A stretch of DNA of 37,970 nt from Saprospiraceae bacterium (GTDB lineage Bacteria > Bacteroidota > Bacteroidia > Chitinophagales > Saprospiraceae). The stretch lies in assembly GCA_016787415.1 (NCBI GenBank), contig JAEUUT010000252.1, forward strand, positions 1-37,970, in the 5' to 3' direction. Made by a program: the position numbers and the translations under genes. This document shows, piece after piece, positions 1-7,490 of this stretch (position 1 is its first letter; every line of letters starts with the position of its first letter). The notes under the pieces are model-generated. The model made no database searches and was not told the origin of the DNA. It worked only from the letters and a program-made list of their open reading frames with translations.

Positions 1-1
1 C

Positions 2-1576
2 CTGAAACTGATCGTCAACCGGCGTGTCGTCACCCTGGGCGTCTTGCTGGCATTTTTTGCTGGCACGTGGTATTTCAACAACACCTTGCCGACGGGCTTT
101 ATCCCCAACGAAGACCAGGGTATGTTTTATGCCGTTATTCAGACGCCGCCCGGCTCCAGCCTCGAACGTACCAACGAAATTGCCGAACGCCTCCAAAAAA
201 TAGCCGAGGAAATGGAAGACGTACAATCCGTTTCCTGCCTTGCCGGCTACGAAATTCTGACGGAAGGCACCGGCGCCAACTCAGGCACCTGCCTTATCAA
301 CCTGAAAGGTTGGGAGGAGCGCAAGCACTCGGCCCGCGAGGTGATCGAGGAAATCGAGGAACGTTCGAAAGACATCACCGGCGCTACCATTGAATTTTTC
401 CAGCCTCCGGCAGTGCCAGGTTACGGCGCAGCGGGTGGTTTTGAGTTGCGCCTGCTCGACAAAGCAGGATCGGGCGATTACAAAAAAATGGAAACCGTGA
501 ACAACGAGTTCGTGAACGCCCTCAACCAGCGTCCTGAACTGTCGTCGGTATTTTCGTTTTACAGCGCCAGTTTCCCGCAGTACATGCTGCGCATCGACAA
601 CGACATAGCACAACAGAAGGGGGTGAGCATCGAAAATGCCACCAATACACTGTCGACCTTGCTGGGCAGTAACTACGAAATCAGTTTCATCAAATTTGGG
701 CGTCAGTACAAGGTCATCGTGCAGGCTTCACCCGAATACCGCGCCTTGCCGGAAGACATCCTGAAACTGTATGTGAAAAACGACCGCGAGGAAATGGTGC
801 CTTTTTCCGCATTTATGAAAATGGAAAAAGTGTACGGCCTGTCGGAAATCACGCGCCACAACCTCTACAATGCCTCCGAAATCAGCGGACAGGCGGCGGC
901 GGGCTACAGTAGCGGCGAGGCCATCAAAGCCATTATGGATGTGGCCGATAAAACCCTGCCGCGCGGTTTTGGTATCGACTGGGCAGGTATTTCCAAAGAC
1001 GAGGTAGCGCGTGGCAACGAAGCCCTGTACATTTTCCTGATCTGTCTCGGATTTGTGTACCTGATTTTGGCGGCGCAATACGAAAGTTTCATACTGCCTT
1101 TTGTGGTTATCCTTTCGCTGGTGACGGGTATTTTCGGCGCGTTCCTGCTGCTGAAAATTGCCGGCCTGGAAAACAACATATACGCGCAGGTGGCTATCGT
1201 GATGCTGATTGGTTTGCTGGGTAAAAATGCGGTGTTGATCGTGGAATTTGCCGTACAGCGACATCGGGCGGGCGAGTCTGTTTTCACCGCGGCTGTAGAG
1301 GGCTCGGTAGCCCGTTTCCGCCCTATTCTGATGACTTCTTTCGCTTTCATTGCAGGCCTCATTCCGCTGGTATTTGCCAGTGGCCCGGGCGCAATCGGCA
1401 ACCGTACCATCGGCTCGGCTTCCGCAGGCGGGATGCTCATTGGTACCATCATGGGCGTGCTCATGATACCGGGTTTGTACTACCTGATCGGCCGCGGGTC
1501 GGAACAAGTGCATTTCGTGGATGAAGAAGAAGAAAATCCCTTAACAGAAGAAATTGACCACCATGTTGAATTTTAA
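2..1576 (+). CDS. RND efflux pump, HAE1/AcrB-type inner-membrane permease (C-terminal part)
   Basis: Proton-driven multidrug exporter of the inner membrane; only the C-terminal half lies in the window, and the frame is open to the left edge. The visible part begins in a membrane segment followed by the family motif GFIPNEDQG, then the second periplasmic porter and docking domain (about residues 30-330 of the visible part), then the last membrane helices with AAQYESF and GLLGKNAVLIVEFA, whose lysine sits where AcrB has its TM10 proton-relay lysine. The charged tail EEEENPLTEEIDHHVEF is a usual cytoplasmic end. Its stop codon overlaps the start of the outer-membrane-factor gene, so the two are translationally coupled; the adaptor gene is presumably upstream, outside the window. 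Substrate cannot be told from sequence. Confidence 0.95.
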   Translation: MKLIVNRRVVTLGVLLAFFAGTWYFNNTLPTGFIPNEDQGMFYAVIQTPPGSSLERTNEIAERLQKIAEEMEDVQSVSCLAGYEILTEGTGANSGTCLINLKGWEERKHSAREVIEEIEERSKDITGATIEFFQPPAVPGYGAAGGFELRLLDKAGSGDYKKMETVNNEFVNALNQRPELSSVFSFYSASFPQYMLRIDNDIAQQKGVSIENATNTLSTLLGSNYEISFIKFGRQYKVIVQASPEYRALPEDILKLYVKNDREEMVPFSAFMKMEKVYGLSEITRHNLYNASEISGQAAAGYSSGEAIKAIMDVADKTLPRGFGIDWAGISKDEVARGNEALYIFLICLGFVYLILAAQYESFILPFVVILSLVTGIFGAFLLLKIAGLENNIYAQVAIVMLIGLLGKNAVLIVEFAVQRHRAGESVFTAAVEGSVARFRPILMTSFAFIAGLIPLVFASGPGAIGNRTIGSASAGGMLIGTIMGVLMIPGLYYLIGRGSEQVHFVDEEEENPLTEEIDHHVEF

Positions 1577-2999
1577 AATATATCATTTGCTCCTGCCGCT
1601 GGGGCTGGGGTTGGCAATGGCTGCCTGCAAAGTGCCAACTATTGCTACCAAAAGCGCCAATAAGACAGTGCCGGAAACTTTTGGCATCGTATCAACAGAT
1701 ACGAGCAACATAGCCCAAATGTCGTGGAAGGCATTTTTTAAAGACCCCAACCTGCTCGAACTGATCGACGTCGCCCTGCGCAATAACCAGGAATTGAACA
1801 TCACCTTGCAGGAAATTGAGATTTCCCGCAACGAGGTGATGATGCGTAAAGGCGCCATCCTGCCCTCGGTGCGTGCCGGCGGTGGTATCGGGCTCGAAAA
1901 AGTAGGGCGCTATACCAGTCAGGGCGCCGGCGACGCCTCTACGGAGATAACGCCGGGCAAAGAAGTGCCGGAGGTACTGCTCGACTACGCGCCTGTGGCC
2001 TATGCCAACTGGGAAGTGGACATCTGGAAAAAACTGCGCAATGCAAAAAAAGCCGCCGTTACACGCTACCTGGCGAGTGTGGAAGGCAAAAATTTCGTGG
2101 TAACCAATCTGATCGCGGAAATTGCCAATTCTTACTACGAATTGCTGGCGCTGGACGGCCAACTACAGATCGTCCGCCAGAACATCGAACTCCAGAAAAA
2201 CGCGTTGGAAGTCGTAAAAATTCAGAAAGAGGCCGCCCAAACGACCGAACTCGGCGTACAGAAATTTCAGGCAGAAGTGCTGGCATCGCAAAGCATGGAG
2301 TTTGAAATTCTTCAGAAGATCAAGGAAACCGAGAACCGGATCAACTTCCTACTGGGGCGTTATCCGCAGGAAATCAAACGCACCCAGGGCGACTTCCTGA
2401 GCCTCGTGCCCGCCGAAGTGCATACTGGCATTCCGTCGGCACTGCTGGCCAACCGGCCCGATATTCGCCAGGCCGAACTGGAACTGGCTGCGTCTAATAT
2501 TGACATTCAAGTGGCGCGAGCGGAGTTTTACCCTTCGCTCGAAATTTCAGCAGCGCTGGGCTTGCAGGCCTTCAAACCCTCGTATTTGCTGAAATTCCCC
2601 GAGTCGCTGCTGTTTACCATGGCTGGCGATCTGGCAGGGCCGATCATCAACCGCAATGCAATCAAGGCGGAGTTTTACAGCGCCAACAACCGGCAATTGC
2701 AGGCTATTTACAACTACGAACGCAGCATCCTGAATGCCTACCTCAGCGTGTTGACCCAACTGTCGAATATCAGCAACCTGGAAAAAAACTACGCGCTGAA
2801 ATCGCAGCAGGTTGATGCGCTCAATCGAGCCATCAGCGCGTCCAACGATCTGTTCAAATCAGCCCGTGTTGATTATTTCGAGGTGCTGATGACACAACGA
2901 GATGTACTGGAAGCCAAACTGGAACTGCTGGACACCAAACGCGATATGATGACGTCGGTGGTGCAGGTGTATCGGGAATTGGGAGGTGGTTGGAAATAA
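1563..2999 (+). CDS. RND efflux outer-membrane factor lipoprotein (NodT/TolC family)
   Basis: Outer-membrane channel that completes the tripartite RND pump encoded just upstream. The ATG at 1563 gives a lipoprotein signal peptide with lipobox AMAAC and acylated Cys22; a TTG at 1554 in the same frame would only add three residues and is less likely. The 478-residue length, the two repeated outer-membrane-efflux domains (roughly residues 50-260 and 270-470) and the motifs NQELNITLQEIEISRNEV, PVAYANWEVDIWKKLRNA and LLANRPDIRQAELELAASNIDI are characteristic of NodT-type factors. It overlaps the pump gene by 14 bases and is followed by a hairpin terminator, so it ends the operon. Confidence 0.93.
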   Translation: MLNFKIYHLLLPLGLGLAMAACKVPTIATKSANKTVPETFGIVSTDTSNIAQMSWKAFFKDPNLLELIDVALRNNQELNITLQEIEISRNEVMMRKGAILPSVRAGGGIGLEKVGRYTSQGAGDASTEITPGKEVPEVLLDYAPVAYANWEVDIWKKLRNAKKAAVTRYLASVEGKNFVVTNLIAEIANSYYELLALDGQLQIVRQNIELQKNALEVVKIQKEAAQTTELGVQKFQAEVLASQSMEFEILQKIKETENRINFLLGRYPQEIKRTQGDFLSLVPAEVHTGIPSALLANRPDIRQAELELAASNIDIQVARAEFYPSLEISAALGLQAFKPSYLLKFPESLLFTMAGDLAGPIINRNAIKAEFYSANNRQLQAIYNYERSILNAYLSVLTQLSNISNLEKNYALKSQQVDALNRAISASNDLFKSARVDYFEVLMTQRDVLEAKLELLDTKRDMMTSVVQVYRELGGGWK

Positions 3000-3000
3000 G

Positions 3001-3035
3001 AAGTGAGAAGTGAGAAGTGAGAGGTGAGAGGTGAG
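3001..3035. repeat. Tandem heptamer repeat (aagtgag/aggtgag)
   Basis: Five consecutive 7-base units, three AAGTGAG then two AGGTGAG, start directly after the stop codon of the efflux lipoprotein gene. It is a simple sequence repeat in the 3' untranslated region. No function can be assigned; slippage would change only its length, not a protein. Confidence 0.85.
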
Positions 3036-3097
3036 AGTGCGTAGAGTGTGCCGCTTCGGTCAAGGAAAATTCAAGGGTTTATTTAATCCGGAGTGGG

Positions 3098-3124
3098 AGG
3101 TAGTCAGAAATGGCTACCTTTTTT
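3098..3124 (+). terminator. Rho-independent terminator of the RND efflux operon
   Basis: A 9-base-pair stem (3098-3106 with 3111-3119, one G-U pair) is closed by a GAAA tetraloop and followed by six T residues. It lies 99 bases after the stop of the outer-membrane-factor gene and is a textbook intrinsic terminator for the plus strand. Confidence 0.85.
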
Positions 3125-3156
3125 GTTTGTGGGGTATTTACAAACAAATACGCATA

Positions 3157-3191
3157 TTTGCTGTCCAACTGCCATGCGTCTTTCACGTTTG
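3157..3191 (+). promoter_or_regulatory. Possible Bacteroidota promoter for the 3223 gene
   Basis: TTTG at 3157-3160 and CACGTTTG at 3184-3191 resemble the Bacteroidota -33 (TTTG) and -7 (TAnnTTTG) elements, 23 bases apart. The first base of the -7 element deviates. It lies about 30 bases before the start codon and just after the upstream terminator, which fits a new transcription unit. Confidence 0.35.
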
Positions 3192-3222
3192 CGCACGAAC
3201 CAATCACCATCTAATTTCAATT

Positions 3223-3477
3223 ATGCTTTCCAGTAAAGACTATTCCAACATGTCTCTCGAAGAACTATTGGCAGAAGAGAAAAAACTGAAATCACAAAAA
3301 ATCATGACGGCGGTAGTCGTTGGCTTTTTTCTGGGCGTTGCCATATATGCCGCTACGCACAAAGGATTTGGCCTCACCATCGTGTTGCTGTCTTTTGCCC
3401 TGTTGATCGGTTCCAGTTATTCGAAAAAAATGAAAAGTATCCAGGCTGAAATAAGTCGCAGAGATACGAACCGTTGA
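3223..3477 (+). CDS. Small two-helix membrane protein, conserved hypothetical
   Basis: An 84-residue protein starting at the ATG at 3223 (MLSSKDYSNMSLEELLAEEK); the reading frame is open further upstream, but that part overlaps the terminator and promoter-like sequence and has no protein-like character. A charged helical N-terminus of about 25 residues precedes two hydrophobic segments (about residues 28-43 and 48-64: MTAVVVGFFLGVAIYAA and GLTIVLLSFALLIGS) and a basic, probably cytoplasmic tail ending RRDTNR. The hairpin topology puts both ends in the cytoplasm. I recall similar small proteins in Bacteroidota annotated only as hypothetical; function is unknown. Confidence 0.75.
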   Translation: MLSSKDYSNMSLEELLAEEKKLKSQKIMTAVVVGFFLGVAIYAATHKGFGLTIVLLSFALLIGSSYSKKMKSIQAEISRRDTNR

Positions 3478-3630
3478 TAGGAAGATGTTGTGCGTGTTCG
3501 AGATTACTATTTAATTGAGGATCCAATGCTTTGCAGCACAATGGCCATGGTTAAAACATTTGCACCTCGGCGGGGTAAAAAAGAATACCCTTGCAGCCAA
3601 CTTTTCTGTGATTTATATGCTATTACAAAT

Positions 3631-5010
3631 CTATAAACGCCAATACCACAACAATCTGTATCTATGGCCAACTAATACTGTATCAATAGTTGTATGAATA
3701 GAGTCCGATACTATCGGCCCTAATGATCCTTTATGTTTAAATATAGTGTTTCTGTCATATGGAGAAGATATTTTTAATTCTGCATCTGTACTTCTATTTA
3801 TAAAATTAAGAGGAAGATTTCTGGCTGTCAGGTTCAACTGTCGAGTTCGATACAACACAGTCGATCCAATATATTCAAAATCATCTTCTTGGTCAAATCT
3901 TATACATGAATTCCAATAGGTACCTGTCACATGAATTTTTCTCTGAGAATTTACCGGGATCGTATCGATTGAAATCAATAGCCAATACACACCAGAAGTA
4001 TCTTTTATTACCTCACTTGGCAAATCAGTTACTGCAAATTCGGGTCTAATATCTCCATCGGTGAATGCTTTCCGCAAGATATAATTGGCTTTTCCGATTT
4101 TTTGAAATTCGATATCCAGGTCCAACACTTCTACGCTACGTTTTTCAGATTTATGGGATAAGTCGACGTCTTTCCAGGAACTCAGGTTGATCGAAACACT
4201 TTGAGAAATAATATAAAGACTGTCCCTTTCCCTATTAAGTATACTGTCAATATTGAGGACGCTCACAATCCCGGATTTTGCCACATCAGAGCAAGGAGGG
4301 CATTGATAAAATTTATTATAAGCCAATGCACCTGCAAGGCATAAAACGCTGATGAATAGAAACACCCATTTAGGGATATTTTCTATGAATCCAGACTGCT
4401 TTGATGGCGTGAAACGCTTATTTTCGATAGATAGTCTATTATCATTTTTGAAAGGGGCAGTTATACTTGCCTCTTCATTGCCAGGTTGTGGGTGTTGTTC
4501 TAAGATATCTTCATTCAACCTGATTGGAGATGCCAGTTCGGGCTCATGTTCCAAAGGATGTAACTCAGGGTTTGCCGGTTGAACGACGGCCAGTTCTGCC
4601 AATACTTCCTCTCGCTCACGATTAATATACATATATAAACTATCAATAAATCCAGATCGGAAACTGTCGCGCCCGTTTTGTTTGAGCAGGTCGCAGAGTT
4701 GCCGCTTGGAGGCGCTCGGACTTTCACTTTTTTTCGTGTTTTGATCTTGGTCCCAGCAGTAGTTCAACTTCCCTTTTTCTCTTGCATCCTTGCACAATTC
4801 CTTGTTTTTACAATCATGGAAGTAACATGTATCCTTCTTGTGAAGGACTTTTTCGACTGCCACACTATTGATTGCTAACTCCAGGCGGGAGTAGGTCGCA
4901 TGTATTTCTGAAGTGCTGTATTCAGGTGCAGTTCGATATACTTCTTCATACTTTTTGCCGAGTTCTTGCCTCAAAAAAGCCACTTCCTCTGGTGTAAGTT
5001 TTGTAGTCAT
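3631..5010 (-). CDS. Unknown one-pass membrane protein with N-terminal four-cysteine cluster
   Basis: 459 residues from the ATG at 5010 (MTTKLTPEEVAFLRQELGKK); the open frame extends 12 codons upstream but those look non-coding. The N-terminal 90 residues are helical and hold Cys62, Cys67, Cys73 and Cys85 with His65, a possible metal site or disulfide cluster. A charged, low-complexity linker follows, then a single hydrophobic segment at about residues 213-236 (WVFLFISVLCLAGALAY), then about 220 residues rich in beta-prone and polar residues, probably outside the cytoplasm. This resembles a signalling or anchoring layout (cytoplasmic domain, one helix, external domain), but I do not recognise any family. 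It is AT-rich like its right-hand neighbours and convergent with the 3223 gene. Confidence 0.75.
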   Translation of the reverse strand: MTTKLTPEEVAFLRQELGKKYEEVYRTAPEYSTSEIHATYSRLELAINSVAVEKVLHKKDTCYFHDCKNKELCKDAREKGKLNYCWDQDQNTKKSESPSASKRQLCDLLKQNGRDSFRSGFIDSLYMYINREREEVLAELAVVQPANPELHPLEHEPELASPIRLNEDILEQHPQPGNEEASITAPFKNDNRLSIENKRFTPSKQSGFIENIPKWVFLFISVLCLAGALAYNKFYQCPPCSDVAKSGIVSVLNIDSILNRERDSLYIISQSVSINLSSWKDVDLSHKSEKRSVEVLDLDIEFQKIGKANYILRKAFTDGDIRPEFAVTDLPSEVIKDTSGVYWLLISIDTIPVNSQRKIHVTGTYWNSCIRFDQEDDFEYIGSTVLYRTRQLNLTARNLPLNFINRSTDAELKISSPYDRNTIFKHKGSLGPIVSDSIHTTIDTVLVGHRYRLLWYWRL

Positions 5011-5134
5011 TGAGTAGGAGATTTTGCTAACGCAACAAACATGCAAATAACATGCAACATAAATGTAAAGATATGAAATTTATCTTTTATCCAACAATTT
5101 AATTGCGACCACACATGCGTTCGCCTTTTAAGGA

Positions 5135-5165
5135 TTGACAGCCCTTTTTATCTATATTATTTTTG
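5135..5165 (+). promoter_or_regulatory. Possible promoter upstream of the small ORF at 5258
   Basis: TATTTTTG at 5158-5165 matches the Bacteroidota -7 consensus TAnnTTTG exactly; a TTG at 5135-5137 lies 20 bases upstream as a weak -33 element. The predicted transcript would start near 5172 and carry a short inverted repeat (TCTGGG 5176-5181, CCCAGA 5201-5206) before the ORF. Confidence 0.4.
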
Positions 5166-5257
5166 TCGGAGTCAATCTGGGTATCGGTTACTTTTTCTCT
5201 CCCAGACATGAGCCTTAAAAAAGGTCTATTTTATTCAGCAAATCAAACAGATGAATC

Positions 5258-5404
5258 ATGAAAAAAGCGTTCGACATTCGTATTGTACCAATCCTGCTTC
5301 TTGGCGTATTTATTATCTACATCATGCAAGGTTTTAACAACTCCAGTTTAATCAGCCGTTTAGATCCAGATATTAAAAGAATGGATGTCTCCATTGAGAT
5401 TTAA
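5258..5404 (+). CDS. Candidate 48-residue membrane microprotein
   Basis: A short frame, ATG 5258 to TAA 5404, encodes MKKAFDIRIVPILLLGVFII followed by YIMQGFNNSSLISRLDPDIKRMDVSIEI. It has a positively charged start, one hydrophobic helix (about residues 8-23) and a polar, mildly acidic tail, so a single-pass membrane or signal-anchored peptide is plausible. A TAnnTTTG element lies about 93 bases upstream and the frame is the only coding-like stretch between the divergent genes at 5010 and 5542. No homologue is recognised; it may be chance. Confidence 0.45.
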   Translation: MKKAFDIRIVPILLLGVFIIYIMQGFNNSSLISRLDPDIKRMDVSIEI

Positions 5405-5541
5405 GGGTGCGGCATTGGGGTAAATCTCAAACACGCTATTCGGAATGGGTCTCGCAAAACGGTTTTCAGACAGTTTCTTACAAGCAATCTATTCCTTGCT
5501 TCACGAACCATTATTTTAAAACCATCGTAAAATGACAACAT

Positions 5542-7308
5542 ATGAAAAAGATTGAACTCATTTTTATTTTAATTTTATTTGCAACAGGCTGTAGTGAAAA
5601 AGCCGCTCAAACACCCGCTAACAGCATTGTCTCTACTGATTATTTTTTAAAATATATCGAATCGCAAGATTCCATTTTAGACATGCTCTTGCCACAGCGA
5701 TCTGCAGAAAGGGGGGAGTTCGTTATCTCACAAATGAGTAAATGGGATGATGCCTCTTCAGAAGGTGAAAAAAAGATATTTGACTATCATCATAAAAGGC
5801 TGGATTATTTAAAGCAATTGAATACTTCACAACTTGATGAGTTTGCAACTACGCAATACAAAATATTAAGATTCGAGTCTGAGTTGGCAGTAGAGTCTGA
5901 AAAGTTTCATAAAATAAACAATGCTTTTTCAGCCAATCACTTCTATTCTGTTCCATCTGCATTAGAAGGCTGGCTTCATGCTAATCACAGGGTAAGTAAT
6001 GAGCAGGAGGCGCTTGCTTATGTTAACCGTCTCAAGGGAGTGCCTGCATTGTTTCAGGAAATAATAAAAAAAATTGCATCTGCACAGCAATCAGGTATAG
6101 TATCTTCTACGTCAGAGGTTGAGAAATCAATTTCTCGTTATAAAGAAATGGCACAAAGTATGGTGAGCCATAATTCGACTACGGACGAAGATATTAATAT
6201 TAAATTTAAGCAATTCCCCGCGTTGAAGTCCATCGCCAAGCAAGTTTTAGAGGATAGCGTGGCCAATGCATATAGTACCTTGTCAGCATTCCTCGAAAAT
6301 AAAATCCTTCGTCAAACAAAGCCTGAAATTGGCCTTTGGCAATACCCTGACGGATTGGCATACTATAAATATTTATTAAAAGTTCAAACTTCCCTAGACA
6401 TTACACCTGATGAAGTTTTTGAAATTGGCACGCAGGCTGTTGAGTATTACCGAAAGCAAATAATTGACCTTAAAAACAAGTCTGAAAAAAACCACAACTT
6501 AAGTTTAGTCCAATACTTTGATACGTACCGCTCGAACGGAAGTGTTTCAAGTAAAGACTTCAAACAGCAAATGGAAATTAAGGCAAAAGAAATGGAGCCT
6601 TTATGGGGAAAATTATTTGACATTAAAATTCCTTCTGTATCAATTATATATGACCCATTTGAAGGCCGTGCAAGAGAGGAACTTGATTTAACCGTCAATC
6701 CACCCAAACCAGTATTTTACCTGAACCCAAATGCAACTCCTGACGATTATTTATATTACAATTGGGATATGCTCGAATTACTAGCACATGAAGGTATACC
6801 TGGGCACGGATTAGAACAATATTACACTGCGCTGCTCAAGTTGCCTAAGTTTCGCAAAAACTTCTCGTTTAATTCTTATGCTGAAGGTTGGGCGTTATAC
6901 GCAGAATACCTTCCAAAGGAAATAGGCTTCTATCAAGATGAAAAAGAAGAATTTGGAAGGCTTGCAAGTTCATTATTTAGGGCATGTAGACTAGTTATTG
7001 ATGCGGGAATTCATACAGGTAAAATGAAAGATGAAGAGGCTATGCATTTCTTGTTAGAGAATTCCCCTTACCCGAAGGGTATGCTTCAAAGTCAGGTCTT
7101 AAGATATACTGCTATGCCTGCTCAGGCTTGTTGTTACTATTTAGGCGCAAATCTTATCTGGAATTTAAGAAAAGAAGCGGAGTCGACGTTAGGGAAATCG
7201 TTTGATATTCGAAGGTTTCATTCAGTTGTTTTGCGAGACGGCAATATTCCATTGGACATACTTGAAAAAAATGTCAAAAATTGGATAAAGGAAAGTAAGG
7301 CAGATTAG
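5542..7308 (+). CDS. DUF885 family lipoprotein, probable metallopeptidase-like
   Basis: 588 residues. The N-terminus MKKIELIFILILFATGCSEK is a lipoprotein signal with acylated Cys17, so the protein is anchored in the cell envelope. The DUF885 hallmark is present: His416-Glu417 ... His422 in HEGIPGH, followed by YAEGWALYAE with Glu448, which in this family form a gluzincin-like zinc site. The C-terminal family block (RACRLVIDAGIHTGKM, RYTAMPAQACCYYLG) is complete, and total length is normal for the family. Known DUF885 members are largely uncharacterised and related to zinc peptidases; the substrate here is unknown. It is followed 182 bases later, in the same direction, by another predicted secreted metallopeptidase. 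Like its neighbours it is AT-rich compared with the flanks. Confidence 0.9.
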   Translation: MKKIELIFILILFATGCSEKAAQTPANSIVSTDYFLKYIESQDSILDMLLPQRSAERGEFVISQMSKWDDASSEGEKKIFDYHHKRLDYLKQLNTSQLDEFATTQYKILRFESELAVESEKFHKINNAFSANHFYSVPSALEGWLHANHRVSNEQEALAYVNRLKGVPALFQEIIKKIASAQQSGIVSSTSEVEKSISRYKEMAQSMVSHNSTTDEDINIKFKQFPALKSIAKQVLEDSVANAYSTLSAFLENKILRQTKPEIGLWQYPDGLAYYKYLLKVQTSLDITPDEVFEIGTQAVEYYRKQIIDLKNKSEKNHNLSLVQYFDTYRSNGSVSSKDFKQQMEIKAKEMEPLWGKLFDIKIPSVSIIYDPFEGRAREELDLTVNPPKPVFYLNPNATPDDYLYYNWDMLELLAHEGIPGHGLEQYYTALLKLPKFRKNFSFNSYAEGWALYAEYLPKEIGFYQDEKEEFGRLASSLFRACRLVIDAGIHTGKMKDEEAMHFLLENSPYPKGMLQSQVLRYTAMPAQACCYYLGANLIWNLRKEAESTLGKSFDIRRFHSVVLRDGNIPLDILEKNVKNWIKESKAD

Positions 7309-7490
7309 AGTGTGTCTGAAAAATATTTGCCGGTCAAAAAGGCGATCATTCAACACATCCAATGAACAGGATACAGCCCCTGGAAAACTCCAAACACGCT
7401 AAGCCATTGCCACTATTTGGTATATTTTCTAATACAGCCATTCACAACAAAAATTCATCTTGTTACAACTTTTTCTAAAAAAGTCATACT

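Noticed and set aside
5429..7401. Direct repeat CAAACACGCTA at 5429-5439 and 7391-7401
   Set aside because: Eleven bases shared by two AT-rich gaps is within chance, and no further similarity surrounds the copies.
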